The position numbers were made by a program, and so were the translations under genes. From Paenibacillus puerhi (GTDB lineage: Bacteria > Bacillota > Bacilli > Paenibacillales > NBRC-103111), in assembly GCF_009846885.1 (NCBI RefSeq), contig NZ_WUWM01000013.1:62001-126000 (forward strand): DNA of 64,000 nt. Direction: 5' to 3'. Every line of letters starts with the position of its first letter. The stretch's first letter is position 1. A model generated the notes under the pieces. It searched no databases. It saw only the letters and a list, made by a program, of their open reading frames with translations, and was not told where the DNA came from. This document shows positions 27,167 to 36,332 of the stretch, in pieces.

Positions 27167-29293
27167 ATGACCAAGGGATGCAAGCGGTGGATGATCATCA
27201 CCGTCACGATCGTCTTATGCTTGACGCTGCTGCCCCTGCAGATGCAGGCCGCAGTCAAGTATTCCACTTATACGAAGGACAGCTATAACAATCTGATCTG
27301 GCTGCAGCCCGCCTATTATCCGGTTGGCGTGCTTGGAGAAGACTTGTTCGTCACGGATCTCAAGGATCCGGCTGTGCGCACCAAGTCGGCGATGCGCAAT
27401 CCGAAGGATATTTTCGTGGATGCCCGCAATGAAATCTATATTGCCGACACCGGCAACGACCGGATCGTTCATTTGACGGAGGGTGGGGCGCTGGCACGCT
27501 ATATCACGCTGCCGGAAAGTCCGCTTGCGAAGCCCGAGGGCGTATTCGTGACCAAGGAAGGCGACATCTACATCGCCGATACCGGCAATAAACGGGTGAT
27601 CAAGCTCTCGCCGGACGGCAAGCTCCAGCAAGAGTTCAAGCGCCCCGACTCCAAGTATGTCTCCGACACATTCACCTATGATCCTGCCAAGGTGATGGTG
27701 GATGAGCGCGGCTTTCTGTATATCGCCGTTCACGGCGGGTATGAAGGCTTGGTGCTGCTGGACCCGCGCGGTACGTTCCAGGGCTTCTTCGGCGCCAACC
27801 AGACTGCGCTATCCCCGCTTGATGCGCTGAAGCGGATGCTGTATACGAAGCAAATGTATGCCAATGAGGTGGCCAAGAAGCCGGAGACGATCAACAGCGT
27901 AGCGACAGACAATAACGGCTATATTTATACCGTTACGGGCGGCATGGCCAAAAGCGAGCAGCTGAAAAAGCTGAATTCGAAGGGGGCGAACCTGCTGCGC
28001 AGCTCGCGCAACACATTCGGCGAATACCGACCGGGGGAAGCGGCTTCGTTCGGGCCCCAGGGAGCGCAGACGCCCCAGCTCATCGACGTCGCCGTCGACG
28101 AAAGCGGCAATATGATCGTCGTGGATCAACAGTTCAAATACATCAGTCATTATGACTTCTCCGGCAATCTGCTGTACTTCTGGGGCGGCCCCTCAGCGGT
28201 CGGTTCCTCACAGGTCGGCTTGCTGAAAAGTCCGGTAGCGGTCGATGTGAATTCGCGCAACGAGCTGTATATTCTGGACGATCAGGAGAACATTGTGCAG
28301 GTGTTTCGCTTATCCGAATTCGGACAGAAGGTCAATGAGGCGAATCAGCTTACGCTGGCCGGCCATTACGAGGCAAGCATCACTCCTTGGGAAGATGTGC
28401 TGCGCATGAATGCCCAATTTGCTCCCGCGATTCTTGGACTTGCCAAGGCGGCTCTCCATAAGGAGCAGTATGCGGAGGCTCAGGCCCTGTTTAAGGAAGC
28501 GGGCGACCGTGAGGGCTACTCCGAATCGTTCTGGCAGATCCGGATGCTCTGGTTCCAGACCAATTTCTCGTGGCTGGCTACGCTTGTCGTCCTGGTCGGT
28601 CTGCTGCTCCTCGTAGCGGATAAATGGACGGCCAACAGCAAGCTGCGGAGCCGATGGAAAAATCGGAGCCGGTCGCAAAACGGGCTTGTCCTCCATCTGA
28701 AGCACGCCTTCTACATCTTGAAGCATCCGGTCGACGGCTTCTCGGCGGTTCGCTATGAGGGTAAGGGAAGCTACGGGGCCGCAGCTATTCTGTTATTCGC
28801 CGTCTATCTGGCTTTGGTGCTGAAGGATGCCGCGACCGGCTTTGCGTTCAACCCTGTGGTGACGGTCGATGTGTACACCTTGTTCGTTCAAGTGCTGATT
28901 GTCTGGGTAGCGTGGGTGCTCGCTAATTACTTGGTAAGCTCGATCTACCGGGGAGAAGGACGACTTCGCGATATTGTGATCGGCAGCGCTTATGTCCTCG
29001 TTCCGCTGCTCGTAGTCGGGGTGCCTCTGACCTTGCTTTCCAATGGGATGACCATGTCCGAATCGTCCATGTACAATCTGCTGCTTAACGGGATGTCGAT
29101 CTGGATCGGTCTGCTGCTGTTCTGGAAGGTCCAGTTTATCCATAATTACAGCGTCGGAGAAACGGCGATCAATATCGCGTTGACCTTGTGCACGATGCTT
29201 GTGATCGGCGTGCTGCTCTTCGTGACAAGCGGGCTGACCAGTGATTTGCTGTCATTACTTAGAGAAATGTTCCAGGAGGTGGTCATGAGATGA
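27167..29293 (+). CDS. NHL-repeat beta-propeller with YIP1-type membrane domain
   Basis: 708 residues. A signal peptide or anchor (WMIITVTIVLCLTLLPLQMQAA) is followed by about six NHL-type repeats (IFVDARNEIYIADTGNDRIVHL; VFVTKEGDIYIADTGNKRVI) making an extracellular propeller up to residue 390, a short TPR-like helical pair (ILGLAKAALHKEQYAEAQALFKEAG), one membrane segment near 465-485 and then a YIP1-like domain with four or five membrane helices (540-700). ATG 27167 is 6 bases behind GGAGG; the stop overlaps the next start. It precedes a DUF5696 protein and sugar permeases. The function is unknown; a sensor or scaffold role at the importer is a guess. Confidence 0.82.
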   Translation: MTKGCKRWMIITVTIVLCLTLLPLQMQAAVKYSTYTKDSYNNLIWLQPAYYPVGVLGEDLFVTDLKDPAVRTKSAMRNPKDIFVDARNEIYIADTGNDRIVHLTEGGALARYITLPESPLAKPEGVFVTKEGDIYIADTGNKRVIKLSPDGKLQQEFKRPDSKYVSDTFTYDPAKVMVDERGFLYIAVHGGYEGLVLLDPRGTFQGFFGANQTALSPLDALKRMLYTKQMYANEVAKKPETINSVATDNNGYIYTVTGGMAKSEQLKKLNSKGANLLRSSRNTFGEYRPGEAASFGPQGAQTPQLIDVAVDESGNMIVVDQQFKYISHYDFSGNLLYFWGGPSAVGSSQVGLLKSPVAVDVNSRNELYILDDQENIVQVFRLSEFGQKVNEANQLTLAGHYEASITPWEDVLRMNAQFAPAILGLAKAALHKEQYAEAQALFKEAGDREGYSESFWQIRMLWFQTNFSWLATLVVLVGLLLLVADKWTANSKLRSRWKNRSRSQNGLVLHLKHAFYILKHPVDGFSAVRYEGKGSYGAAAILLFAVYLALVLKDAATGFAFNPVVTVDVYTLFVQVLIVWVAWVLANYLVSSIYRGEGRLRDIVIGSAYVLVPLLVVGVPLTLLSNGMTMSESSMYNLLLNGMSIWIGLLLFWKVQFIHNYSVGETAINIALTLCTMLVIGVLLFVTSGLTSDLLSLLREMFQEVVMR

Positions 29294-31563
29294 GAGGGTT
29301 CGACAAGCTGAATAAAAAGATCGCGATTGTCGCTGTTCTGCTCGTGGCTGCCGCTTTGTTTGCCCTCACGCGCATTCCTGTAGAGTTCAAGGCCGCCGAA
29401 GGCGAGCGCACGGCGATGGCTGCCTCGGGCTCCGCGCCCTCCGCATCCGAAGGAGCCGCTCCAGCTCAGCTTCCGGACGAGAACGGCTTTCGCAGCGTAG
29501 CGGACTCCGGGACGCTGCGGCTGGAGCTGGATGACAAGACCGGACACTTCAAGGTCGAGGATAAGCGGAGCGGCCAGGTGTACCGTTCGTATCCAGAGCC
29601 TGCATATTGGGCCAAGGAGCAAATATCCGAGAACTGGAAGAAGCATCTCGCTTCCCCGATCATGGTTCAATATGTGGACTTCAGCAAAAGCATTCTCCAG
29701 GCGAAGGAAACGAATATGGCTGCTGAAGGCGGTCAGGTCAAGGATGTTCAGGCGATACCGGGCGGGTTTTCCTTGACCTATGTGCTGCCGGTCTCCGGCT
29801 TTACCATCCCCGTGGAGGTTACGGTGAAGGAGGATTACCTGCAAACGAGAATCGTCCGCGAAGGCCTTCAGGAAACGAAAATGGGGCTCATCTGGGTACG
29901 GCTCTTTCCATTCCTGGGAGCCGAGCATTCCGCCGGGCAAGACGGCTATTTGTTTATCCCCGACGGTGCCGGCGCCCTGATCCGGTATAAGGAAAATATG
30001 CTGAATGTCAATAAAATGTATGACGAGAGCGTGTATGGGCAAGATCTAACCTTCACCGGCTTAAGCAATAACCGCAATCCGATCATCATGCCGGTGTTCG
30101 GCATGAAGACGGGAGAGAAGGGCTTCCTCGCCGTGCTGCATGAGGGCGAGGAGTATGCGAATATCGTCGCATCCCCGTCAGGCGTGCTGAGTAATTACAA
30201 CTGGGCGACGGCACAGATGAACTATCGGGCCAGCTTCCTTCAATTTACGAGCCGCAATTCCCCGGACGAATGGGGTTATGTCGACTATAACCGGGATGAG
30301 CTTTTCGGAAGCGACCGCGTCGTCCGCTACTATATCCTCGACCGTACGAAAGCGGATTATGCCGGCATGGCCCAGGCGTACCGCCAATACCTGATTCGCG
30401 AGAAGGGCGTTAAGTCTGTGAAGGATGACGACAAGAATCTCCCGCTTCATGTGGATATCATCGGCGGAGACCGGGAGAAGGGGGTGCTCACCGATCGCTA
30501 TGTGAAGCTTACCGATACGTCCGACGCCATTCGTATGATGGAGGCGCTGAAGGAGAAGGGCATCCCGCGCATGTCGCTGACGTATATGGGCTGGCAGAAG
30601 GGCGGCTACAGCGCATTCGGCCGATCGCTGCCTGCTGACTCGCGCATCGGAGGCAGTGCAGGAATCAAGGCTTTCGTCGATCAAGCGAAAAGTCACAATT
30701 TCCCCGTGTACCTCGATACGGAGTACGGAGCGAACAATACGGGCGGTGGAGGCTTCGAGGATAAATTTCACGCGATGGTCAACAAGGCCGGGCGGAAGCT
30801 GTCGCTGGGCTTGCTGTACAATGCGGAGCGCGTGCCGGTCGTGAGCGACAAATTCGCCGAGAAAAGCGTGAACGAGAGCCTGTCTGCCTATCGGGAGCTG
30901 GGGGTAAGCGGACTCGTGATGAACCGTATAGGCGGGCGGCTGTTCAGCGACTATAACACGAGCTACGGTGCCCCGCGCGACGAAGCTAGAGATGTGCAGG
31001 AGAGTCTGTTGAAGCAAGTCGGGGAAACGCTCGGAGGCGTAAAGGGCGTCAAGTCGAATTTTTACGCACTGCCGTATGTCAATCATATCAAATCGATGGT
31101 CTACGACCATTCCTACGATTTGTTCACGGACGAGGCGGTTCCTTTTGCCCAAATAGCGGCGCATGGGCTGGTTTCCTATTCCTCCGAGTATGTCAACAAC
31201 CGCCAGGAGGACGTGAATGATTTTCTGAGGGATATCGAGTACGGCGCCGTGCCATCCTTTATCTTCACGCAGGCGGAGACGAAGACGTTCGTGAATGCCT
31301 ACGGACTTCGGTACTACAATACCCATTTTCCCAACTGGGAGAATTATGCCGTCGAGCAATACAAGCGTTATAACGAGGCGCTGGGGGACGTTCAGGATCA
31401 ATTCATTACGAATCACCGGACGCTCGCTCCGAACGTGAAGGAAACGACCTATGCAAGCGGCAAGCGGATTATCGTTAATTACAAGACGGAGCCTTATCAG
31501 ATCGGAGATCAGGTCGTTCCGGCACAAGACTTTATCGCGATTCAGGGAGGGGCGGGACGATGA
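29290..31563 (+). CDS. DUF5696-type membrane-anchored protein
   Basis: 757 residues with one N-terminal membrane segment (IAIVAVLLVAAALFALTRI), an Ala/Ser/Pro linker, a beta-rich part (LRLELDDKTGHFKVEDKRSG ... VEVTVKEDYLQTRI) and a barrel-like part (PRMSLTYMGWQKGGY; FPVYLDTEYGANNTGGGG; VKSNFYALPYVNHIKS). This matches proteins annotated as DUF5696, common in Paenibacillus near sugar ABC permeases. The overall plan resembles a surface-tethered glycosidase-like fold but I see no proven active site. It is translationally coupled on both sides (ATGA at 29290 and 31560), so it is probably made together with the YIP1/NHL protein and the permeases. Confidence 0.75.
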   Translation: MRGFDKLNKKIAIVAVLLVAAALFALTRIPVEFKAAEGERTAMAASGSAPSASEGAAPAQLPDENGFRSVADSGTLRLELDDKTGHFKVEDKRSGQVYRSYPEPAYWAKEQISENWKKHLASPIMVQYVDFSKSILQAKETNMAAEGGQVKDVQAIPGGFSLTYVLPVSGFTIPVEVTVKEDYLQTRIVREGLQETKMGLIWVRLFPFLGAEHSAGQDGYLFIPDGAGALIRYKENMLNVNKMYDESVYGQDLTFTGLSNNRNPIIMPVFGMKTGEKGFLAVLHEGEEYANIVASPSGVLSNYNWATAQMNYRASFLQFTSRNSPDEWGYVDYNRDELFGSDRVVRYYILDRTKADYAGMAQAYRQYLIREKGVKSVKDDDKNLPLHVDIIGGDREKGVLTDRYVKLTDTSDAIRMMEALKEKGIPRMSLTYMGWQKGGYSAFGRSLPADSRIGGSAGIKAFVDQAKSHNFPVYLDTEYGANNTGGGGFEDKFHAMVNKAGRKLSLGLLYNAERVPVVSDKFAEKSVNESLSAYRELGVSGLVMNRIGGRLFSDYNTSYGAPRDEARDVQESLLKQVGETLGGVKGVKSNFYALPYVNHIKSMVYDHSYDLFTDEAVPFAQIAAHGLVSYSSEYVNNRQEDVNDFLRDIEYGAVPSFIFTQAETKTFVNAYGLRYYNTHFPNWENYAVEQYKRYNEALGDVQDQFITNHRTLAPNVKETTYASGKRIIVNYKTEPYQIGDQVVPAQDFIAIQGGAGR

Positions 31564-32426
31564 GAAGGAAATGGCGCTTGAACGCATCCCTGGTCGAATA
31601 CATGGAAGGGACAATATTCATCGCCCCATGGCTGATCGGGTTTCTCATATTCATGGCTTTCCCGATCGGCTACTCGCTGTTCATGAGCTTCCAGAAGGTG
31701 ACCATCACGGCATCCAGCACGACGACCGAGTTTATCGGCTTGACCCATTACCGGACGATTTTGTTCGAGAACGGAAGTATTCTGTACAATGATTTGCTGC
31801 CGTTTCTGAGGCAGGCTTTGTTTATGATTCCGATCATTGTTATCTTTGCGCTGCTGATCGCGATCATGCTGAACCAGAACTTTCCCGGACGAACCGCGTT
31901 CCGAGCCATCTTCTTCCTGCCCGTGATTCTGGCGACAGGCGAGGTGGTGAAGGAATTCCTTATGCAGGGCGAGGGCGACCTCGGCTTTATGGCCAAATAC
32001 GATGTGGCGGGCATCATCAGCGCCTACTTATCGTCGACGTGGTCCACACCGCTGCTTTCGATCCTGAATTCCTTCGTGCTGGTGCTGTGGTACTCGGGGG
32101 TTCAGATCCTGATCTTCCTCGGGGGCCGTCAGACGATCTCCAATTCGGCATACGAAGCGGCCCGGATCGACGGGGCGGGGCCATGGGAGACCTTCTGGAA
32201 GATCACGCTGCCCGCGATGACGCCGTTTATTTTCCTGAACATGATCTATACGGTAGTCGATCTATTTACCTTCCCGACTAACCCGATCCTGCAGCGGGTG
32301 AGGGAGAGCGAGTATGGTCAGTACAGTGCATTGATCTGGATTTATTTCGTCATTATCAGCTTCTTCTTGGCTATCATTTTCTTCGTATTTCACAGGGCGA
32401 CCCGCTCACAGCGGGAAACGGCTTAG
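31560..32426 (+). CDS. Carbohydrate ABC transporter permease (MalF-like), second importer
   Basis: 288 residues, six predicted membrane segments beginning MEGTIFIAPWLIGFLIFMAFPI. The EAA loop is AYEAARIDGAGPWETFWKITLPAM (about 198-221). Its start overlaps the DUF5696 stop (ATGA) behind GGGAGG. It forms a pair with the next permease; the binding proteins are probably those at 34996 and 37419, and no ATPase of the sugar-import type lies nearby. Confidence 0.9.
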   Translation: MRRKWRLNASLVEYMEGTIFIAPWLIGFLIFMAFPIGYSLFMSFQKVTITASSTTTEFIGLTHYRTILFENGSILYNDLLPFLRQALFMIPIIVIFALLIAIMLNQNFPGRTAFRAIFFLPVILATGEVVKEFLMQGEGDLGFMAKYDVAGIISAYLSSTWSTPLLSILNSFVLVLWYSGVQILIFLGGRQTISNSAYEAARIDGAGPWETFWKITLPAMTPFIFLNMIYTVVDLFTFPTNPILQRVRESEYGQYSALIWIYFVIISFFLAIIFFVFHRATRSQRETA

Positions 32427-32440
32427 GGAGGAGTACCCGA

Positions 32441-33397
32441 GTGATCCAATTAAAAGTGAACCGAATGCGACAGAAGCCGGTGCCGCTTTGGCTGAACAAG
32501 GCGAGGTATGCGATCGTCGGCAGGGAAGCGGATAAGGGGCTGCTGTTCAAGTTTTTCATCTATTTAATTTTGCTTGACGCCGCTTATATTTATCTGAAGC
32601 CGGTCTTTCATATGCTGGCTACTATGGTGAAAAATGCGGATGATTTGCTGGACCCGTCGGTCAAATGGTTCCCGCATACGCTTTATCTGGGAAATCTGCA
32701 GGAGGCCTGGGTGTGGCTGAAATACCCCAAGGCATTCAGCATCTCGCTGACGCTATCGCTGTCCGTCGCCATTCTGCAGACGCTCTCCTGCGCGGTGACC
32801 GGCTACGCCTTCGCCAGGCTGAAGATTCCGTTCAAGCGGCTGCTGTTCTTCTTCCTGCTGCTTACCTTTATCGTACCGATGCAGGTGACGATTTTGCCGA
32901 ACATCATCTATGCGCGGGAACTGGGGCTGCTGAATACGATTTACCCGATCATTGTCCCCGCTTTTTTCGGACTCGGACTGAAAGGGGCGCTGTTCGTCAT
33001 TATCTATCGCCAGTTTTTCTCCACACAGCCCAAGGAACTGGAGGAAGCGGCCCGGATCGACGGCGCAGGCGTGTTCAAAATTTTCTACAAGGTCATGATG
33101 CCGCTTGCCAAGCCCGCCATTCTCGTCGTCTTCCTGTTCTCCTTCGTCTGGACATGGAATGACTTCTATCTGCCCAGCATGTACTTATCGGACATCGAAA
33201 CCGCCCCCTTATCCATGGGCATCTCCCGGATCTCCTCGGCTCTGAAGCAGCAGGCGGAGGTGTATGGACCGTCGGTGACGGACGAGGCGATCCGGATGGC
33301 GACGACCTTCCTGATGATAATTCCGCCAATGCTGCTGTATTTGTTCACCCAGCGCTGGTTTATCGAGGGTGTCGAACGGACCGGATTGGTCGAGTAA
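32441..33397 (+). CDS. Carbohydrate ABC transporter permease (MalG-like), second importer
   Basis: 318 residues. GTG 32441 follows AGGGAGGAG at normal spacing; an in-frame ATG at 32465 would shorten it by eight residues. Six membrane segments are predicted, starting FKFFIYLILLDAAYIYL, with the EAA loop LEEAARIDGAGVFKIFYKVM. The C-terminal region WTWNDFYLPSMYL and LFTQRWFIEGVERTGLVE is characteristic of MalG-type CUT1 permeases. It partners the preceding permease. Confidence 0.9.
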   Translation: MIQLKVNRMRQKPVPLWLNKARYAIVGREADKGLLFKFFIYLILLDAAYIYLKPVFHMLATMVKNADDLLDPSVKWFPHTLYLGNLQEAWVWLKYPKAFSISLTLSLSVAILQTLSCAVTGYAFARLKIPFKRLLFFFLLLTFIVPMQVTILPNIIYARELGLLNTIYPIIVPAFFGLGLKGALFVIIYRQFFSTQPKELEEAARIDGAGVFKIFYKVMMPLAKPAILVVFLFSFVWTWNDFYLPSMYLSDIETAPLSMGISRISSALKQQAEVYGPSVTDEAIRMATTFLMIIPPMLLYLFTQRWFIEGVERTGLVE

Positions 33398-33417
33398 GGT
33401 ACAGAAGGGAGAATGAC

Positions 33418-34131
33418 ATGAAACGTAGTTGGTTGCGACTTCTGGCGCTTCTGCTGACCCTCGCACTCGCCGGTTGCAGTCTTCCGGCGGCCGGGGGCGG
33501 GGAAGAGCCAGCCTCTGCGAACCTTCCGAAGAAGCTGCTGCTGCTCAAGAAGAAGGAAGGCAGCGGCGACGGACTGTTGGTCAAGCGCTGGGAGAAGCAA
33601 GGCTATCTGGTTTTCGAGATGTCGGAAAATGAGTTTAAGGCGGATCAGACTGCCGGATACGCGGCGATCTATGTCAGCGAATCGGTCAATGCGGCCCGGC
33701 TGGACAGCGGATTGACGAAGCTGGCGCTGCCGGTCGTGTACGCCAAGCCTCAGCTGGCCGGAACATCCGGCGTGGCAGAGATGCAAGGATACGGGCAGCT
33801 GGAAGGCGTCAGCAAGGTCGCCATCCGGCAGATGAAGCATCCGCTCGCTGCCGGCTTGACGGAGCAGCCTGCCGTCTATCAGTCCGCCGGCAAGCTAAAC
33901 TATGCCGTGCCTAGCAAGGAAGCGGTCGTCATCGCGGCCGCTGCGGACGATGAGAAGAAGGCGGTCCTTTTCGCCTATGAGAAGGGCTCGCGCAATGCGC
34001 TTGATCAGCCCGTCCCGGCTCGGCAGGTGTTTGTGTTCCTGCCTACCGGGGACGAGGCGAATCTTACGGAAGACGGCTGGAAGCTGCTGGATGCGGCTCT
34101 GGCATGGGCAGTCCAAAATCCGACGAAATAG
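33418..34131 (+). CDS. Small lipoprotein with alpha/beta (ThuA/GATase-like) domain, copy 1
   Basis: 237 residues. Lipobox LALAGC gives a membrane-anchored lipoprotein. The domain that follows (about 40-235) is shared by four proteins in this window: a start like KKLLLLKKKEGSGDGLLVKRW, then GYAAIYVSESVNAA, LPVVYAKPQLAG, a conserved His in MKHPLAAGL, VFAYEKGS-like LFAYEKGSRNA, PARQVFVFLPTGDE and a final DGWKLLDAALAW. The fold order suggests a class I glutamine-amidotransferase/ThuA-like Rossmann fold, but there is no nucleophilic Cys, so a binding role is more likely. It follows the permease pair and is probably an accessory of the second importer. Confidence 0.78.
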   Translation: MKRSWLRLLALLLTLALAGCSLPAAGGGEEPASANLPKKLLLLKKKEGSGDGLLVKRWEKQGYLVFEMSENEFKADQTAGYAAIYVSESVNAARLDSGLTKLALPVVYAKPQLAGTSGVAEMQGYGQLEGVSKVAIRQMKHPLAAGLTEQPAVYQSAGKLNYAVPSKEAVVIAAAADDEKKAVLFAYEKGSRNALDQPVPARQVFVFLPTGDEANLTEDGWKLLDAALAWAVQNPTK

Positions 34132-34142
34132 GGGGAAGCGAT

Positions 34143-34847
34143 ATGATACGTTGGCTCGGCTCCATCTCGTTAGTCCTGGTACTTCTGTTACTTGTCTCCT
34201 GCCAGTCCGCTTCGACAGAAGCGGTGAAGATCAATGTCTCCAATAAGACGCTGTTGGTCGGCAAGGAAAGCGGAGGGGACGCGATCATAGCGAAGCGTCT
34301 TCGCGAAGTGCACGGCATGGAGGTTACCGTAATCGCGGATAAGGAGGTAACGAAGGAATCGTCTGCCGGTTATGGATTGGTGTATGTCAGCGAGTCGGTC
34401 AACTCGGGCAAAATCCGGGATAATTTTTCGAGCGCTCCCGTACCGGTCATCTATGCCGAAGTTCAGGCGACCGCAGATATCGGGCTGTCGCCGCCTGAAT
34501 CTTACGGTCATCTGGGCGGGGCGAATGCCGCCAAGACGATCGAGATCAAGGACAGCAAGCATCCGCTGGCAGCTGGACTTGAAGGGAAGATCGACGTCTA
34601 CAAGGAGAATGGCAAGATGGGCTACGCTACTCCGGGCAAGGAAGCGATCGTCATCGCGACAGTACCGGGCGAGGATCAGAATGCAACGATATTCGCCTAC
34701 GAGAAGGGCTCGAAGAACGAGAAGGGCGAGACCGTTCCGGCCCGCGAAATGCTGTACTACTTATTTTACGGCGAGGAAATCAATCAGACCGATGACGGCT
34801 GGAAGCTGTTCGATGCGGCCGTACGCTGGGTAACGAGCGCGAAGTAA
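34143..34847 (+). CDS. Small lipoprotein with alpha/beta (ThuA/GATase-like) domain, copy 2
   Basis: 234 residues, lipobox LLLVSC. ATG 34143 follows AGGGGGAAGCG. The domain matches copy 1 closely: KTLLVGKESGGDAIIAKRL, GLVYVSESVNSGKI, VPVIYAEVQA, DSKHPLAAGL, IFAYEKGSKNEKGE, PAREMLYYLFYG and DGWKLFDAAVRWV. It differs from copies 3 and 4 in having no linker or SLH part. It is the last gene before an intergenic region with a putative internal promoter. Confidence 0.78.
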   Translation: MIRWLGSISLVLVLLLLVSCQSASTEAVKINVSNKTLLVGKESGGDAIIAKRLREVHGMEVTVIADKEVTKESSAGYGLVYVSESVNSGKIRDNFSSAPVPVIYAEVQATADIGLSPPESYGHLGGANAAKTIEIKDSKHPLAAGLEGKIDVYKENGKMGYATPGKEAIVIATVPGEDQNATIFAYEKGSKNEKGETVPAREMLYYLFYGEEINQTDDGWKLFDAAVRWVTSAK

Positions 34848-34861
34848 CATGCGCCAAATAA

Positions 34862-34912
34862 CCTATATATTGGAATTGCACCCCTAATGAAAGCGAGCTG
34901 CTTTCGTATTAA
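34862..34912 (+). promoter_or_regulatory. Internal promoter with CCTATA...CCCCTAAT element
   Basis: CCTATA at 34862-34867 and CCCCTAAT at 34881-34888 are 21 bases apart by their CCTA starts. After exactly 18 bases comes TATTAA at 34907-34912. The wider context AATAACCTATA ... CACCCC is shared with the element upstream of the SLH gene at 45822. It would drive the two binding-protein genes and copies 3 and 4 of the lipoprotein-domain family. Confidence 0.5.
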
Positions 34913-34921
34913 AGTTAGTCA

Positions 34922-34935
34922 AGTAAGCGTTTACT
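34922..34935 (+). promoter_or_regulatory. cre-like catabolite-repression site
   Basis: AGTAAGCGTTTACT is close to palindromic and matches the cre core (GTAANCGNTTAC), with only the outermost bases differing from the consensus. It lies about 10 bases after the putative -10 box and about 60 bases before the binding-protein start. Confidence 0.5.
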
Positions 34936-34995
34936 ATATGCAGGTTGATGGCTTTGAAGGAAAGTATGAATGGAAAAGGGAGGCTCTATACCAGC

Positions 34996-36309
34996 ATGAA
35001 AAAGTTTATTTCAGCCGTGTTGACGCTGGCCTTGACAATGTCTGTTGCAGCAGGATGTACGGACGAACCCGCAGGTTCCGACAAGGCGCAGGAGGTTCAA
35101 AAGGGAGAGAAGGCTCCGGATAATGAGCTGTTCATTTATACGGTCTATCCGGCTTTCTACGCAAAGGAGGAAAACTACGAGAAGCAGATCGGCCAGCATC
35201 TGAAGAAGAAATTCCCGGATGTGAGCTTCAAGCATGTGCATTGGGACAATCCGGGGCGCCAGTATAAGGATTTGATCGCGGCCGGCACCATTCCCGATGT
35301 CATAATCGACAATGCCCGCATGAACTTGCAGCGGTATATCCTGGCCAACGACCTGCAATATGATATGACCGAGCTGATCAAGAAATATAATTTCGACACG
35401 AGCAAATTAAATCCGGCCGCCATGGCGCAGATGAAAAATGTGACGCCGGAGGGCCATATCTATGGGCTGCCCTTCCAGCTTAGCGATTTCGTCCTATTCT
35501 ACAATAAAGATATTTTCGATAAATTCGGGGTCGATTATCCGAAGGACGGGATGACGTACGACGAAATTTATGAAATTGCCAAGAAGCTGACCCGCGTAGA
35601 AGGCGAAAATACCTACAAGGGCTATCAGCAGCATCCCGGTCTGTACATGAACTACAACCAGCTTTCGCTGTCCCCGCTCAGCTTGACCGAGGATAAGGCG
35701 GAGCTCGGCACGGACGGCTGGAAGAAGGCGGTCGACAATTTGCGGCGGTTCTACGAAATTCCGGCCAACCAGTTTACTTCGGTCGATGACTTTCCGAAGG
35801 GCAAGATGGCCATGTCGGTTCACGTGTCGGAGAAAATTATTCAATGGCATGAGCAGAACAAGAACCTGAACTTCGACATTGCGGCTATGCCGTCGTTTGC
35901 CGACGTTCCGCAGACGAAGGCTCAGCCGAATATGTATGCAGCCTATATCACGAAGCAGTCGACCAAGAAGGATATGGCGTTTCAGGTCATCTCTTACTTG
36001 CTTTCCGAGGAAATGCAGATCGAGCTTTCGAAGGAAGGGATCATCGGTCCGCTCGAAAGCAAGGCCGTGCAGGAGGCCTTCGGCAAAAACCTGCCTCAGA
36101 TGCAGGGCAAAAATACGCAGGCGATCTTCTATAGCAAAAACGCCATGCCGCCGGCAGCGCGCGCTAAAGGACTGACTTATATCGATGTGCCGGTGCATAA
36201 CGTGTTCGCTCCGCTCATCTTCGGCGAGTCGAAGGATTCCGCCACCGCGCTCCGGATGATCGAAGAGCAGACGACCAAGGGCATTCAAACGGAGAAAGCG
36301 GCTAAATAA
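34996..36309 (+). CDS. Sugar-binding lipoprotein of second importer, copy 1
   Basis: 437 residues from ATG 34996, with lipobox VAAGC and a mature protein of extracellular solute-binding type: DNELFIYTVYPAFYAKEENYEKQ, GRQYKDLIAAGTIPDVI, FYNKDIFDKFGVDYPKDGMTYDE, and a C-terminal KKDMAFQVISYLLSEEMQIELS. GGGAGG is 12 bases upstream; ATG 34966, which has AAGGAAAG, would add ten residues before the same signal peptide. A close paralogue lies at 37419 with a lipoprotein-domain gene between them. It probably delivers ligand to the permeases at 31560-33397; the ligand is unknown. Confidence 0.87.
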   Translation: MKKFISAVLTLALTMSVAAGCTDEPAGSDKAQEVQKGEKAPDNELFIYTVYPAFYAKEENYEKQIGQHLKKKFPDVSFKHVHWDNPGRQYKDLIAAGTIPDVIIDNARMNLQRYILANDLQYDMTELIKKYNFDTSKLNPAAMAQMKNVTPEGHIYGLPFQLSDFVLFYNKDIFDKFGVDYPKDGMTYDEIYEIAKKLTRVEGENTYKGYQQHPGLYMNYNQLSLSPLSLTEDKAELGTDGWKKAVDNLRRFYEIPANQFTSVDDFPKGKMAMSVHVSEKIIQWHEQNKNLNFDIAAMPSFADVPQTKAQPNMYAAYITKQSTKKDMAFQVISYLLSEEMQIELSKEGIIGPLESKAVQEAFGKNLPQMQGKNTQAIFYSKNAMPPAARAKGLTYIDVPVHNVFAPLIFGESKDSATALRMIEEQTTKGIQTEKAAK

Positions 36310-36332
36310 CGAACGAAAGGGGATTGGCTAAC

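Noticed and set aside
30178..31614. Minus-strand reading frame of 478 codons opposite DUF5696
   Set aside because: Low-complexity Arg/Leu/Ile translation without domain; the plus-strand gene is well supported.
33418..34131. Assigning the small lipoprotein domain as an active amidotransferase
   Set aside because: None of the four copies has a Cys at the expected nucleophile turn; only the fold-like order of strands is similar.
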